Positions 1 to 9,638 of a stretch of 64,000 bases of DNA are shown here, one piece after another. Within the stretch, counting starts at the first letter, position 1; each line of letters begins with the position of its first letter. Under the pieces are notes generated by a model that was not told the origin of the DNA, made no database searches, and was given only the letters and a program-made list of their open reading frames with translations. The DNA is from Klebsiella spallanzanii. Lineage in GTDB: Bacteria > Pseudomonadota > Gammaproteobacteria > Enterobacterales > Enterobacteriaceae. A program made the translations under genes and the position numbers. The stretch covers positions 31,157-95,156 of the forward strand of contig NZ_CABGGS010000007.1 in assembly GCF_902158555.1 (NCBI RefSeq), in the 5' to 3' direction.

Positions 1-600
1 CGCCAGCTCCAGCGCGATATCGCCATCGCCAGCATATTCCCAATCAATGAGCCGTAGCCCTGACTCGCCATGAACAATGTTGCCCGCATGGACATCCATA
101 TGTAAGGGGGCAAGACGCAAAGGCTGAGGTTCACCGTGGCGCAGAAGCCGTTTATGCCAGCGCAGCCACTGCGGGGTACGCCGTGCAGGACAGCTCTCTT
201 GCCAGTACAGCTCAAGCAGCGGCCGCAGCGCGATACGCCAGCCAAAGCGCGGTTGCTGATGCAGATGATACAGTAACCCCGCAAGCGCCGGACACTCTGG
301 TAACGTATTGACCACTTCACCAGCGCAATATTCCACCACCATCCAGGCGGGTGAATAAAAAAGCGGCGCGGGAGCTAAGGTGTCGGGAAGTCTGGAAAGC
401 GCATGGTACTGACGGCGAAAGTAGCAGGATGGTGCCTGCACGTCATGCGGCTGGCGCAGTACCCGCTTTTGATGACCATCGCTGAGAATGCAACTGCCGC
501 CGCTCAGACCGTTTCCAGTCAGCGCGGCGACAGGTGAGAAGCGAGGGAAAAAGCGCGACAACACTTCGTCGCGCGTAAGCTTATTGTTGCTGAACTGCAC
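1..600 (-). CDS. thiK: Thiamine kinase, 5' 200 codons (gene cut by window start)
   Basis: ThiK phosphorylates thiamine to thiamine monophosphate in the salvage pathway. It belongs to the aminoglycoside phosphotransferase/choline kinase fold. Read leftward from a GTG at 600, the frame stays open to base 1. It begins [19 protein letters not shown], close to E. coli ThiK. The catalytic-loop motif LHMDVHAGN (HxDxxxxN) and the downstream metal-binding motif [11 protein letters not shown] near the cut edge are both visible. E. coli ThiK is about 274 residues, so roughly the last quarter is missing. The GTG lies inside the 3' end of lpoB (20-base overlap), so the two genes are probably translationally coupled. 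nagZ would be expected next, outside the window. Confidence 0.9.
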   Translation of the reverse strand, partial: MQFSNNKLTRDEVLSRFFPRFSPVAALTGNGLSGGSCILSDGHQKRVLRQPHDVQAPSCYFRRQYHALSRLPDTLAPAPLFYSPAWMVVEYCAGEVVNTLPECPALAGLLYHLHQQPRFGWRIALRPLLELYWQESCPARRTPQWLRWHKRLLRHGEPQPLRLAPLHMDVHAGNIVHGESGLRLIDWEYAGDGDIALELA

Positions 601-1216
601 CTTTACCTGACCAGATAATTTCGCCGGTTTGTACCAGCATCAGTTGCATTTTCAGCTCAGGAGAATTGACGTTGCCGGTCGCGTTGGAATAGAGCACATA
701 CTGCGCGCCAACGGTACGGGCAATACCCATCGCTTTACTGCGGCTCCCAAGGCTATCCTGCGGCGACAGGCCAAGCTGCTGTTTAGCCACGCCAAGCTGC
801 TGCTGCGAAACCAGGGTGAATTTGCCATTGCCTTCCAGCGCGTTACGCAGCGCCGTCGTAGCTTCCCCGGCATTTAGCGTACCGTTTGTGCGGTTGTTGA
901 CGCTATCGACCAGCAAAATGCTGCCCGCGTTGACGCCGCTGGCCTGCAGCATCTGGCCAATCATTGGCTGCACCGCCGCATTCCAGTCGAAATGACGCAC
1001 GCGTGGCGCGGGTTGCGCTGGCTGCTCGCCGTGCTCAATCGGCCCCGGTTGCGTTGGTATTACGGGAATACTCGGCACGGTCGGCTGCGGCTGAACGGGC
1101 TGCTGCGGCTTCGGCTGTGCTTCCTCAACGGGAGCGGGTTCCTGACGTTGCCCCACGCATCCGGCAAGGAATATCGCCAGTGCGGTAACTAATGCATAGC
1201 GACATATTTTAATCAT
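581..1216 (-). CDS. lpoB: Outer-membrane lipoprotein activator of PBP1b
   Basis: LpoB is an outer-membrane lipoprotein that reaches through the periplasm and stimulates the peptidoglycan synthase PBP1b (MrcB). The 211-residue product has a lipoprotein signal peptide with lipobox LAGC (lipidated Cys20). A proline/glutamine-rich disordered linker spans about residues 22-75, followed by a compact C-terminal domain. Length and layout match E. coli LpoB (213 aa). It sits in the conserved order hinT-ycfL-lpoB-thiK, all leftward, 12 bases after ycfL. Confidence 0.93.
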   Translation of the reverse strand: MIKICRYALVTALAIFLAGCVGQRQEPAPVEEAQPKPQQPVQPQPTVPSIPVIPTQPGPIEHGEQPAQPAPRVRHFDWNAAVQPMIGQMLQASGVNAGSILLVDSVNNRTNGTLNAGEATTALRNALEGNGKFTLVSQQQLGVAKQQLGLSPQDSLGSRSKAMGIARTVGAQYVLYSNATGNVNSPELKMQLMLVQTGEIIWSGKGAVQQQ

Positions 1217-1228
1217 TACGATGACCTC

Positions 1229-1603
1229 TTACAGATAAAGATAAAGTCGGGCCTTGTGCGCCCCCAGAATATTGGCGCTACCGTACAGCGTAACGGAAGA
1301 GTGTGCAGGAACCGTTATACTCCGCGCAGACTCCAGCGGATGCATCTCCAGCCCTCTCGCGTCATACCAGAAAAAGCGATAGTGCACGGTAACCGGCACC
1401 TGACGTTCATTAAATAATCGGGTGGTTGCCGTCGCCTGAATCTCGGATGCGGTCACCGTCGGCACTTCCGCGCTAATCCCCGCCGCCAACACGTTTGACT
1501 CCATCACCAGGCTTTGCTGATCGCTAACCGGAATTTCCGGATGCGAACTGCAGCCGACCAGTAAAGCGGCGGCCAGAAATGCGCCGAAATGGGCTGCGCG
1601 CAT
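1229..1603 (-). CDS. ycfL: YcfL family small lipoprotein
   Basis: This 124-residue predicted lipoprotein has a short signal peptide ending in LLVGC (lipidated Cys18). The remainder looks like a single beta-rich domain of the DUF1425 type, with a conserved HYRFFWYDARGLE segment. Its function is not established. Genes of this family sit next to lpoB in Enterobacteriaceae, and the order and strand here are the same as in E. coli. It starts 5 bases after the hinT stop codon and is probably co-transcribed with hinT, lpoB and thiK. Confidence 0.88.
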   Translation of the reverse strand: MRAAHFGAFLAAALLVGCSSHPEIPVSDQQSLVMESNVLAAGISAEVPTVTASEIQATATTRLFNERQVPVTVHYRFFWYDARGLEMHPLESARSITVPAHSSVTLYGSANILGAHKARLYLYL

Positions 1604-1608
1604 AGATG

Positions 1609-1965
1609 TTAACCTTTATGAGCCAGCATCGGGCCTAAAGGGCGACCGCCCAGCAGGTGCATATGGATATGGTAAACTTCCTGGCCCCCGTGGCGATTGC
1701 AGTTAACAATCAAGCGATAGCCATCATCAGCAATCCCCTCATCGCGGGCGATTTTCGCCGCAACGGTCATCATACGCCCCAGGGCCTGCTCATGCTCTGC
1801 GGTAACATCGTTAACAGTAGGGATCAGAATATTGGGAATAATCAGAACATGGGTCGGAGCCTGTGGAGAGATATCGCGAAAAGCGGTAACTAGCTCATCC
1901 TGATAAACCACATCCGACGGGATCTCCCGGCGAATGATTTTGCTGAAAATCGTTTCTTCTGCCAT
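1609..1965 (-). CDS. hinT: Histidine-triad purine nucleoside phosphoramidase
   Basis: HinT hydrolyses adenosine 5'-phosphoramidates and lysyl-adenylate. The 118-residue product is nearly the same length as E. coli HinT (119). It ends with the catalytic histidine triad HIHMHLLGG, placing His99, His101 and His103 as in E. coli. It is the first gene of the leftward run hinT-ycfL-lpoB-thiK and is divergent from fhuE. Confidence 0.95.
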   Translation of the reverse strand: MAEETIFSKIIRREIPSDVVYQDELVTAFRDISPQAPTHVLIIPNILIPTVNDVTAEHEQALGRMMTVAAKIARDEGIADDGYRLIVNCNRHGGQEVYHIHMHLLGGRPLGPMLAHKG

Positions 1966-2288
1966 GACTGATTCCTTATTAATTTTTATACCGTGCTCTG
2001 GCCTGCCCCTGCAGATAAACGCGGATGCACAGGATTCGCCTAAGAGTATGAGCGAGTTACTCCCACTCTTTCAACCTGAAAGCGTTTTTTCTTACGCGGC
2101 AAGGGGCTTAGCTGCTGACTGATTAATCATATCTCTGCGGAGAGTTGTTAGTCATAACAGCCCCGCCCAACTTTTTCAGAGTAATACTTACTTCTGTTTA
2201 CACTTTAAATATTAATGCGTATATTTCTCATTTGTATTCACATTGAATGCAGTGCGCTTTCGATCGACCTCGGCCACAGAGCCGCGGC

Positions 2289-2303
2289 GAATAACAATTA
2301 TCA
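2289..2303. promoter_or_regulatory. Candidate Fur box upstream of fhuE
   Basis: GAATAACAATTATCA lies 16 bases before the fhuE start. Compared with the 7-1-7 Fur consensus, the right half ATTATCA is perfect and the left half matches 4 of 7. Iron repression of fhuE is known in E. coli, so a Fur site is expected here. The rest of the 353-base hinT-fhuE interval is AT-rich promoter DNA with no gene I can support. A second, weaker Fur-like stretch lies near 2223-2245. Confidence 0.45.
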
Positions 2304-2318
2304 CATGATCAAGGGTTT

Positions 2319-4505
2319 ATGATGTCTCTCTCCACCACCTTCCAGAATGGGCGTATCACACCGTCCCTGCTTGCTATGGGCATAGCGTTGGCGCTCTTTC
2401 CTCAGCTGAGCCAGGCCGCCAGCAAGTCCGAAGACACGATTATTGTAGAAGGTTCCGCAGATTCCAGTTCAGATATGCAAGAGCAGGATTACAGCGTCAA
2501 AACCACCTCTGCCGGGACCAAGATGGAAATGGCCCAGCGCGATATCCCACAATCGGTCAGCATTATCACCGAGCAACGGATGCAGGATCAGCAGTTGCAA
2601 ACCCTTGGCGACGTGATGGATCACACGACGGGGATCAGCAGCAGCCAGGCAGACTCCGATCGCACCAGCTACTACTCTCGCGGTTTTCAAATTGACAACT
2701 ACATGGTCGATGGCATTCCGACCTGGTTTGAATCCCGCTGGAATCTGGGTGACGCCCTTACCGATATGGCGCTGTTCGAGCGGGTGGAAGTCGTGCGTGG
2801 CGCCAATGGCCTGCTGACAGGTACGGGCAACCCGGCCGCGTCAATCAACATGATTCGTAAACACGCCACCAGCCGCGAGTTTAAAGGCAATGTTTCTGCG
2901 GAGTATGGTAGCTGGAACAAACAGCGCTATGTTGCTGATATGCAAAGCCCGCTGACCGAAGACGGCAACGTGCGTGCGCGTATTATCGCGGGCTATCAAA
3001 ATAACGACTCGTGGCTCGATCGTTATAACAGCGAAAAAACCTTCTTCTCCGGCATTCTTGATGCTGACCTCGGGACCTCAACCAGTTTATCCGCTGGCTA
3101 CGAATATCAGCGTATCGACGTGAATAGCCCAACATGGGGCGGTCTGCCGCGCTGGAATACCGATGGCAGCAAAAACCACTACGATCGTTCTCATAGCACT
3201 GCCCCAGATTGGGCTTATAACGACAAAGAGATCAACAAAGTCTTCGTCACGCTGAAACAGCGCTTTGCCGATACCTGGCAGGCGACCATGAACGCGACCC
3301 ATTCAGAGGTTAAATTCGACAGCAAAATGATGTACGTTGATGCGTACGTCAATAAAGAGACCGGGATGCTGGTGGGGCCTTATGGCAATTATGGTCCGAG
3401 CTTTACCTACGTTGGCGGGACCGGCTGGAACAGCGGCAAACGTAAAGTCGATGCCGTGGATTTGTTTGCAGATGGCGGCTACGACCTGTTTGGTCGCCAG
3501 CACAACCTGATGATTGGCGGCAGCTACAGCAAGCAAAATAATCGCTACTTCAGCTCCTGGGCAAACGTATTTCCGGATGAGATCGGTAATTTCTATGACT
3601 TTAATAGTGCCAGCTTCCCGGAAACCAACTGGGGCCCTCAAAGCCTTGCTCAGGACGATACCACACGAATGAAATCGGTATACGCCGCAACGCGAATTTC
3701 CCTGCTTGACCCGCTACACCTGATCCTTGGCGTCCGCTATAACAACTGGAGTATCGAGACCCTGACCTACAATATGGAGAAAAACCATACTACGCCATAC
3801 GCCGGGCTGGTGTATGACATCAACGATAACTGGTCGGCCTACACCAGCTACACCTCCGTTTTCCAGCCGCAGAATAAGCGTGATAGTTCCGGTAAATATC
3901 TGACCCCGGTTACCGGTAATAACTATGAAGTCGGCCTGAAGTCCGACTGGATGGACAGCCGCCTGACCACCACCCTCTCCATATTCCGCATCGAACAGGA
4001 TAACCTCGGCCAGGCAACCGGCGGGCAAATCCCTGGCAGCAACGGCGAAGCGGCCTATAAAACCGTCAATGGTACCGTAAGCAAAGGGGTGGAGTTCGAA
4101 ATCAACGGCGCGCTTACCGATAACTGGCAGATGACCTTCGGCGCGACTCGCTTTGTTGCCGAGGATAATGAAGGCAACGCGGTGAACCCTAACCTGCCGC
4201 GTACCAGCGTCAAGCTGTTCACCAGCTATCGCCTGCCGGTGATGCCTGATCTGACCGTCGGCGGCGGCGTTAACTGGCAAAACCGTGTTTATAAAGATAC
4301 CGCTACCCCTTACGGTACTTTCCGTGCGGAACAAGGCAGCTACGCGCTGGTGGATTTGTTTACCCGTTACCAGGTCAGCAAAAACTTTGCCTTACAGGGC
4401 AACGTCAATAACCTGTTCGACAAAACCTACGATACCAACATCGACGGTTCCATTGTGTACGGCGAACCGCGCAACTTCAGCATTACCGCCAGCTATCAAT
4501 TTTAA
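2319..4505 (+). CDS. fhuE: TonB-dependent receptor for coprogen/rhodotorulic acid
   Basis: FhuE is the outer-membrane receptor that imports Fe(III)-coprogen and related hydroxamate siderophores, powered by TonB-ExbBD. The 728-residue protein has a signal peptide (cleavage near QAA-SKS, about residue 34), a TonB-box-like segment DTIIVEG, and an N-terminal plug with the conserved run QRDIPQSVSIITEQRMQDQQ. A 22-strand barrel follows, ending in a terminal Phe (SYQF). Similarity to E. coli FhuE is high along the full length. AAGGG at 2311 fits the second in-frame ATG (2322) slightly better than the first. The gene is single and is followed by a hairpin. Confidence 0.95.
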   Translation: MMSLSTTFQNGRITPSLLAMGIALALFPQLSQAASKSEDTIIVEGSADSSSDMQEQDYSVKTTSAGTKMEMAQRDIPQSVSIITEQRMQDQQLQTLGDVMDHTTGISSSQADSDRTSYYSRGFQIDNYMVDGIPTWFESRWNLGDALTDMALFERVEVVRGANGLLTGTGNPAASINMIRKHATSREFKGNVSAEYGSWNKQRYVADMQSPLTEDGNVRARIIAGYQNNDSWLDRYNSEKTFFSGILDADLGTSTSLSAGYEYQRIDVNSPTWGGLPRWNTDGSKNHYDRSHSTAPDWAYNDKEINKVFVTLKQRFADTWQATMNATHSEVKFDSKMMYVDAYVNKETGMLVGPYGNYGPSFTYVGGTGWNSGKRKVDAVDLFADGGYDLFGRQHNLMIGGSYSKQNNRYFSSWANVFPDEIGNFYDFNSASFPETNWGPQSLAQDDTTRMKSVYAATRISLLDPLHLILGVRYNNWSIETLTYNMEKNHTTPYAGLVYDINDNWSAYTSYTSVFQPQNKRDSSGKYLTPVTGNNYEVGLKSDWMDSRLTTTLSIFRIEQDNLGQATGGQIPGSNGEAAYKTVNGTVSKGVEFEINGALTDNWQMTFGATRFVAEDNEGNAVNPNLPRTSVKLFTSYRLPVMPDLTVGGGVNWQNRVYKDTATPYGTFRAEQGSYALVDLFTRYQVSKNFALQGNVNNLFDKTYDTNIDGSIVYGEPRNFSITASYQF

Positions 4506-4514
4506 CTAAACTTA

Positions 4515-4543
4515 CCGGGAGCCGCATCGCTCCCGGTTAATAG
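4515..4543 (+). terminator. Hairpin after fhuE
   Basis: CCGGGAGC and GCTCCCGG form a perfect 8-bp stem 10 bases after the fhuE stop. The following TTAATAG is only weakly T-rich. It probably ends fhuE transcription and faces the 3' end of the convergent gene at 4548. Confidence 0.6.
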
Positions 4544-4547
4544 AATA

Positions 4548-5273
4548 CTAATACCCGTCATTCAACTCTTCCGGAATCAGATAGTTACCGGCATCCTCAT
4601 TGTACGAAATAAGGTACTTTTTATTTATTTTTGTTTTCTGCCGATAGCCGGATGAATGGATCGTTAGAGCATAAAAACCGGCAGTGCTTTGGCTCTCATC
4701 AACGGTTAATTGGTTCTTAATCTCTTCGGTTTCGCCATTCGCAAAGGCACCTTCGTTGCTCATCCAGGAAGTCCAGTTAGCAACAGGTATAAATTTCCCC
4801 TCGCTAAAAACCTCAAGCAGATCGTGCGATTGCCCATAGCCTTGATTCATACTTGAAATTATCGAATGAACCGCCCACTTGTCTGGCCCAATATTGGCTA
4901 CTCCATCAAAATGACCGTCAAAATTTTGGCGTTCAGATAGCAGCTTCAAGCCCTGCGGAGTTTGTTGAAGTACATAGTAGTCCGTGGGCGCAGGTTGATT
5001 ATCATAAGATATCTGCTCCATATCTGGGCACATTACGATAAGATAAAACCCAGCATTCTGATTAACGACTTTGTCATAACACACATAATAGTCAGCAACC
5101 TCCTGTTCGTCCGCCGTTTTTTTATGCCAGGGGGATGCAGCATTCTTTCCCGGCTGATAATAATGCCTGATAACATCTTTACTGGTGTTATAAAAATCAT
5201 TAGCAACGCAAGTACCGGATAAAAAGAGAGAAAACAACAGAGAGGTACTAAGCGTCAGTTTTAAAAAAGACAT
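4548..5273 (-). CDS. Secreted protein of unknown function
   Basis: I do not recognise this 241-residue protein and cannot place it in an E. coli family. It has a clear Sec signal peptide (MSFLKLTLSTSLLFSLFLSG) with a likely cleavage after CVA-ND. Cys22 is not in a proper lipobox, so a soluble periplasmic location is more likely than a lipoprotein. The mature part is acidic, rich in Asn, Gln and Tyr, and contains two further Cys residues (YVCYDK and VMCPDM) that could form a disulfide. It lies between convergent fhuE and co-oriented ptsG, where E. coli K-12 has no equivalent. It is somewhat AT-richer than its neighbours, which suggests an accessory gene. Confidence 0.75.
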   Translation of the reverse strand: MSFLKLTLSTSLLFSLFLSGTCVANDFYNTSKDVIRHYYQPGKNAASPWHKKTADEQEVADYYVCYDKVVNQNAGFYLIVMCPDMEQISYDNQPAPTDYYVLQQTPQGLKLLSERQNFDGHFDGVANIGPDKWAVHSIISSMNQGYGQSHDLLEVFSEGKFIPVANWTSWMSNEGAFANGETEEIKNQLTVDESQSTAGFYALTIHSSGYRQKTKINKKYLISYNEDAGNYLIPEELNDGY

Positions 5274-5414
5274 ATGCGTTCCGTTTGTAAAGAAATCCCT
5301 TCAGAAGCGGAACATTACTGCTTTTCTCCGATTTATTTAACCCACTATCGGGCATCCATTCTCTGTTTCAGATTTTAACCATGATAGCTACGAGCATTTC
5401 CTGAAAACAGACGT

Positions 5415-5440
5415 AAAAAAGGCAGCCATTTGGCTGCCTT
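5415..5440 (-). terminator. ptsG terminator
   Basis: AAGGCAGCCA and TGGCTGCCTT form a 10-bp stem with a two-base tip. On the minus strand it is followed by a T-run (AAAAAA on plus at 5415-5420). It lies 20 bases past the ptsG stop, a typical Rho-independent terminator. Confidence 0.85.
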
Positions 5441-5459
5441 AGTCTCCCCACATCACAAC

Positions 5460-6893
5460 TTAGTTGCTACGGATGTACTCATCCATTTCAGTTTTCAGGT
5501 TATCGGATTTAGTACCGAAAATAGCCTGAACGCCTGAACCTGCAACCACCACGCCCGCGGCGCCCAGTTTTTTCAGGCCAGCCTGATCAACTTTCGCCAC
5601 ATCTGCCACGCTCACGCGTAGACGAGTGATACATGCGTCAAGGTTAGTAATGTTTTCTTTACCGCCGAAGGCTGCAATCAGAGCCGGAGCCATCTCGCTG
5701 GTCGCGCCAGCTTTGCTGTCATCGGTGGCATCTTCACGACCCGGCGTTTTCAGATCCAGCGCTTTAATCAGCACACGGAACACCACGTAGTAAACGATGG
5801 CGTAGCAGATGCCGACAATCGGGAACAGCCACAGCTTGCTGCTGTTGCCGGACAGAACGATAAAGTCAATCAGACCATGAGAGAACGACGTACCGTCACG
5901 CATACCCAGCAGGATACAGATCGGGAATGCCAGACCTGCCAGAATCGCGTGGATGATGTACAGGATCGGCGCAACGAACATGAAGGAGAACTCGATCGGC
6001 TCGGTGATACCGGTCAGGAACGAGGTCAGCGCTGCGGAAATCATGATACCGCCCACTTTCGCGCGGTTTTCTGGTTTAGCAGAGTGCCAGATAGCAATCG
6101 CAGCAGCCGGCAGACCGTACATTTTGAACAGGAAGCCGCCGGACAGTTTGCCCGCAGTCGGGTCGCCTGCCATATAGCGAGGGATATCGCCGTGGAATAC
6201 CTGACCTGCTGCGTTGGTGTATTCACCAATCTGCATCTGGAAAGGAACGTTCCAGATATGGTGCAGACCAAACGGTACCAGGCAACGCTCAATGAAGCCA
6301 TAGATACCGAACGCGACAACCGGGTTCTGGTAAGCAGCCCACTGGGAGAACGTCTGGATTGCAGTACCGATCGGTGGCCAGATAAAGGACAGAACCACAC
6401 CAGTGAAGATAGCGGCCAGACCGGAGATAATCGGCACAAAGCGCTTGCCCGCAAAGAAGCCCAGATACTCAGGCAGCTTGATGCGATAGAAGCGGTTGAA
6501 CATGTAGGCTGCGATAGCACCGGAGATGATACCGCCGAGTACGCCGGTATCCGCCAGGTGTTTAGCCGCAATTTCTTCAGCAGGTAAATGCAGGACTAGC
6601 GGTGCCACAACTGCCATGGTTTTCACCATGATGCCATATGCAACGACCGATGCCAGAGCAGATACGCCATCGTTATTGGTGAAGCCAAGCGCGACACCGA
6701 TAGCAAAAATCAGCGGCATGTTAGCGAAGACTGAACCGCCTGCTTCCGCCATGACGTGTGAAACAACTTCTGGCAGCCAACTGAAGTTTGCGGAACCGAC
6801 GCCCAGCAGGATACCTGCGATAGGCAGTACGGATACCGGCAGCATCAGCGATTTACCGACCTTCTGCAGGTTAGCAAATGCATTCTTAAACAT
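5460..6893 (-). CDS. ptsG: Glucose-specific PTS enzyme IICB
   Basis: PtsG imports glucose across the inner membrane and phosphorylates it to glucose-6-phosphate, taking the phosphate from EIIA-Glc (Crr). The 477-residue protein is exactly the E. coli length. An N-terminal EIIC transport domain of multiple membrane helices ends with the substrate-domain motif [13 protein letters not shown] linker follows, then the cytoplasmic EIIB domain with the phosphorylated cysteine in [13 protein letters not shown] (Cys421). The leader carries a conserved SgrS pairing site and Mlc- and CRP-like sites (listed separately). Confidence 0.97.
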   Translation of the reverse strand: MFKNAFANLQKVGKSLMLPVSVLPIAGILLGVGSANFSWLPEVVSHVMAEAGGSVFANMPLIFAIGVALGFTNNDGVSALASVVAYGIMVKTMAVVAPLVLHLPAEEIAAKHLADTGVLGGIISGAIAAYMFNRFYRIKLPEYLGFFAGKRFVPIISGLAAIFTGVVLSFIWPPIGTAIQTFSQWAAYQNPVVAFGIYGFIERCLVPFGLHHIWNVPFQMQIGEYTNAAGQVFHGDIPRYMAGDPTAGKLSGGFLFKMYGLPAAAIAIWHSAKPENRAKVGGIMISAALTSFLTGITEPIEFSFMFVAPILYIIHAILAGLAFPICILLGMRDGTSFSHGLIDFIVLSGNSSKLWLFPIVGICYAIVYYVVFRVLIKALDLKTPGREDATDDSKAGATSEMAPALIAAFGGKENITNLDACITRLRVSVADVAKVDQAGLKKLGAAGVVVAGSGVQAIFGTKSDNLKTEMDEYIRSN

Positions 6894-6913
6894 AATTGAG
6901 AGTGCTCCTGAGT
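6894..6913 (-). promoter_or_regulatory. SgrS small-RNA target in ptsG leader
   Basis: On the minus strand the 20 bases just before the ptsG ATG read ACTCAGGAGCACTCTCAATT. This is the same as the region of E. coli ptsG mRNA paired by SgrS. In E. coli this pairing occludes the ribosome-binding site and triggers RNase E decay under sugar-phosphate stress. Identity of the site supports the same control here; sgrS itself is not in the window. Confidence 0.8.
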
Positions 6914-6990
6914 ATTTGGTGCTTTTTTACGTTTTCACGCATTGGCCCGGGGGGAGAACCGCGCCGTGGACAGGACATCTAAGCGCCCTT

Positions 6991-7014
6991 TATTTATTAC
7001 ACAGAGTAAAATAA
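6991..7014 (-). promoter_or_regulatory. Candidate Mlc operator for ptsG
   Basis: The AT-rich, imperfectly palindromic stretch, with TTATTTTACTC at one end and TAATAAATAA at the other on the minus strand, closely resembles the proximal Mlc site of E. coli ptsG. Mlc repression is relieved when unphosphorylated PtsG sequesters it at the membrane. Confidence 0.6.
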
Positions 7015-7029
7015 TTGCCGGGATGATTG

Positions 7030-7045
7030 TTTGACGGCTATCACG
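7030..7045 (-). promoter_or_regulatory. Candidate CRP site upstream of ptsG
   Basis: TTTGA-N6-TCACG matches the CRP half-sites TGTGA-N6-TCACA at 8 of 10 positions. It lies about 140 bases upstream of the ptsG start, just upstream of the Mlc-like site. cAMP-CRP activation of ptsG is established in E. coli. Confidence 0.5.
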
Positions 7046-7190
7046 TTTCAATCAGACACCGGTTAAAAACTTACACTGGTTTACATAACTCGTGTCTGAA
7101 TGTTGCCAAAAAACCTTCACCGCCCCATTTGTGGCGGTGAACTTTACTCGCTTTGGCTATTAATTACGAGCCTTAAAATAATAAGGAATA

Positions 7191-7985
7191 TCAGAGAGGT
7201 TGCAGTTGGGAGGGGTCAATATGAAAAAGCGTGGCGAAGTTTTCCGTTGTTTGCTGTGCCAGTTGCTCCAGCGATACGCCTTTCAGAACCGCCATATACT
7301 CAGCGACATCCCGAACCATCGCTGGCTGGTTCTCTTTGCCGCGATGCGGTACCGGAGCCAGATACGGCGAATCGGTCTCAACCAGCAGACGGTCAAGAGG
7401 CACGTAGCGCGCCGCGTCACGAAGCTGTTCTGCGTTTCGGAACGTCACAATGCCGGAAAACGAGATATAGAACCCCATGTCCAGCAGCTTACCCGCAGTC
7501 TCCCTATCCTCAGTGAAACAGTGTAGTACGCCACCACAATCCGTCACTTTTTCTTCGCGTAAAATTTCCAGCGTATCGGCGCGGGCATCGCGCGTATGAA
7601 CAATAACCGGTTTATTCAACTCCCGACCTATACGGATATGGTCCCGAAACGACGTCTGCTGACGTGGTTTTGTTTCTGGCGTGTAGAAATAATCCAGACC
7701 AGTTTCCCCCATTGCGACCACACCGTCTTCCGCTGCGAGTTTACGCAACTCTTCAACGTCATACTCTTCATCCTGGTTTAACGGATGCACGCCGCAGGAA
7801 AAAACAACGTCGTCGCGCTGCCCCACCAGCTCGCGCATACCGCGATATCCCGGCAGCGTCGTGGCAACCGCCAGGCAAAATTTCACATCGCGCGCGGAGG
7901 CCTTGGCCAGCACGTCGTCTACATCTTTATGCAGCGTTTGATAATCCAGGCCATCAAGATGGCAATGGGAGTCGACTAAAAACAT
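7191..7985 (-). CDS. ycfH: TatD-family metal-dependent hydrolase YcfH
   Basis: This 264-residue TIM-barrel metal-dependent hydrolase of the TatD nuclease family (E. coli YcfH is 265 aa) has the N-terminal metal-binding motif SHCHLD (His7, His9). GETGLDYFY, a conserved VHTRDA segment, HCFTE and the C-terminal ETDSPYLAP motif are also present. Family members have 3'-5' DNase activity, but the specific role of YcfH is not settled. The start codon lies 10 bases after the holB stop, so it is probably the last gene of the leftward fab-pabC-mltG-tmk-holB run. Confidence 0.92.
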   Translation of the reverse strand: MFLVDSHCHLDGLDYQTLHKDVDDVLAKASARDVKFCLAVATTLPGYRGMRELVGQRDDVVFSCGVHPLNQDEEYDVEELRKLAAEDGVVAMGETGLDYFYTPETKPRQQTSFRDHIRIGRELNKPVIVHTRDARADTLEILREEKVTDCGGVLHCFTEDRETAGKLLDMGFYISFSGIVTFRNAEQLRDAARYVPLDRLLVETDSPYLAPVPHRGKENQPAMVRDVAEYMAVLKGVSLEQLAQQTTENFATLFHIDPSQLQPL

Positions 7986-7995
7986 GATGTCTCTC

Positions 7996-9000
7996 TCAGA
8001 GGTGGGATACGGGAAGGACCGCCCCAGGTTGCAGGTAATGTTCCCAGCGCAGAAGGCGCTCGGTTAGCAGCAGTTCGCGATTGATACCGACAACGCTCAG
8101 TAGTTGCTCGCGGCAGGCGCTGACGTCGCGAGCGATCGCCTGTAAGCGCGCGGCAGGCAGCGCATTGGCCAGTTGATTCAGCAGCGCCCAGGCATCCGGA
8201 TTACTGACAAGCGTGATCCCCTGCTGTCTTTTTTGCGCATCGACGAGCAGCGATGCCAGCCAGTGCAGGCGAACCGCCGCCTGTTCATGATTCAGAATCG
8301 GCAACAACGTCAACCAGTCGCCATGAGTGAGTATATTCGCCATGGTCTGACAAAGCTGTTGACGCGCCGCCCAGTGAGCTTCCTGTAACAGATCCAGCGC
8401 CGCGGCTGGCGCATTGCCGCTGAGACGCAGCGCAGCAAGCAGCGCATCTTGTGACATTGTCACTTCTCGTTCTAACCACGCCAGAGCATAGTGTTCTGAA
8501 GGCGGAGCAAGGTGATGCAACCGGCAGCGGCTACGTAACGTAGCCAGCAAGCGAGCGGGCTCCTGGCAAGCGAGGAAAAACCAGGTATTTTCCGGCGGCT
8601 CCTCCAGCGTTTTCAGCAACGCGTTGGCCGCTGCATCGGTGAGCATGGCGGCATCACCTATCCACACCACTTTCGCGCCGCCTAATCGGGCTCGTTCGTA
8701 AAGCTTTTCGCTCACTTCACGCACGGCATCAATCCCGAGGGAGCTCTTTCCCTTTTCAGGACTCAACGCATAATAATCAGGATGCGTGCCAGCCTGCATC
8801 AGTTGACAGCTATGGCACTTACCGCAGCTTTTATGCCCTTCTGGCTGTCGGCACATCAGGAAGCGACAAAGCGCATAAATTAACGCTTCACTCCCCATGC
8901 CCGGCAGCGCCTGAACAAGTAGCGCATGGTGACCCCGTCCCGCCTGGTAGCTGGAGACTAATTGTTCAAAAGACGGGCGTAACCACGGATACCATTTCAT
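7996..9000 (-). CDS. holB: DNA polymerase III subunit delta'
   Basis: HolB (delta') is the stator of the clamp loader, which loads the beta sliding clamp onto DNA. I chose the ATG at 9000 ([15 protein letters not shown]), giving 334 residues, the E. coli length; the longer upstream frame has no support. The zinc module is complete (Cys50, Cys59, Cys62, Cys65). The P-loop region (ALPGMGSEA) lacks the catalytic Walker residues, as expected for the non-hydrolysing delta' subunit. The SRC motif ([10 protein letters not shown]) is present. Its ATG overlaps the tmk stop as ATGA (8997-9000), indicating translational coupling. Confidence 0.95.
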   Translation of the reverse strand: MKWYPWLRPSFEQLVSSYQAGRGHHALLVQALPGMGSEALIYALCRFLMCRQPEGHKSCGKCHSCQLMQAGTHPDYYALSPEKGKSSLGIDAVREVSEKLYERARLGGAKVVWIGDAAMLTDAAANALLKTLEEPPENTWFFLACQEPARLLATLRSRCRLHHLAPPSEHYALAWLEREVTMSQDALLAALRLSGNAPAAALDLLQEAHWAARQQLCQTMANILTHGDWLTLLPILNHEQAAVRLHWLASLLVDAQKRQQGITLVSNPDAWALLNQLANALPAARLQAIARDVSACREQLLSVVGINRELLLTERLLRWEHYLQPGAVLPVSHL

Positions 9001-9638
9001 GCGCCCTGCTCCGCGACCCATTGGTTCACCACTGCACGAATATCGCGCTCAACGGCCTCCAGCGGCTGCGTCGCGTCAACGGTGCGAATAGTCGAGTCTT
9101 GCGCCGCCAGTTCAAGGTAACGCGCGCGGGTACGGTTAAAGAAATCCAGCGACTCCTGTTCGATACGGTCAAGCTCGCCGCGGGCGCGGGCGCGCTTCAG
9201 GCCAACTTCCGGCGTAACGTCGAGATAGAGCGTCAGATTGGGGCGAAAATCTCCCAACACCGCATCGCGCAGGGTCGCCAGCATAGTCTGGTCGATACCG
9301 CGACCGCCGCCCTGATAGGCCTGCGTTGACAGATCGTGACGATCGCCAATAACCCACTTACCCTGGGCCAGCGCAGGTTTAATGACCGTTTCAACCAGCT
9401 GCACGCGGGCCGCGTAAAACATCAACACTTCGGCTTTATCATTAATCACTTCATCGCCGGTGGACTGGATATCCAGTACCAGGCTGCGCAGCTTTTCAGC
9501 CAGAATGGTGCCGCCCGGCTCACGAGTAAATACCATATCGCTAACGCCCAGCTGTTTTAGCGTCTCTACCACGAGATTACGTGCGGTGGTTTTCCCTGCG
9601 CCCTCCAGGCCCTCGATGACGATATAATTACTGCGCAT
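8997..9638 (-). CDS. tmk: Thymidylate kinase
   Basis: Tmk converts dTMP to dTDP in the dTTP supply pathway. The 213-residue length equals E. coli Tmk. The P-loop GLEGAGKTT covers residues 10-18, with the DR(H/Y)-type motif [17 protein letters not shown] further on, and an Arg-rich lid ([13 protein letters not shown]) of the E. coli type. Its start overlaps the end of mltG by 11 bases and its stop overlaps the holB start, so mltG-tmk-holB looks like a tightly coupled unit. Confidence 0.96.
   Translation of the reverse strand: MRSNYIVIEGLEGAGKTTARNLVVETLKQLGVSDMVFTREPGGTILAEKLRSLVLDIQSTGDEVINDKAEVLMFYAARVQLVETVIKPALAQGKWVIGDRHDLSTQAYQGGGRGIDQTMLATLRDAVLGDFRPNLTLYLDVTPEVGLKRARARGELDRIEQESLDFFNRTRARYLELAAQDSTIRTVDATQPLEAVERDIRAVVNQWVAEQGA

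Noticed and set aside
3714..4334. 206-codon open frame antisense to fhuE
   Set aside because: fhuE is a well-conserved full-length receptor on the other strand. The antisense frame is a codon-bias shadow. The same applies to the 251-codon frame antisense to fabF and the 255-codon frame antisense to opgG.
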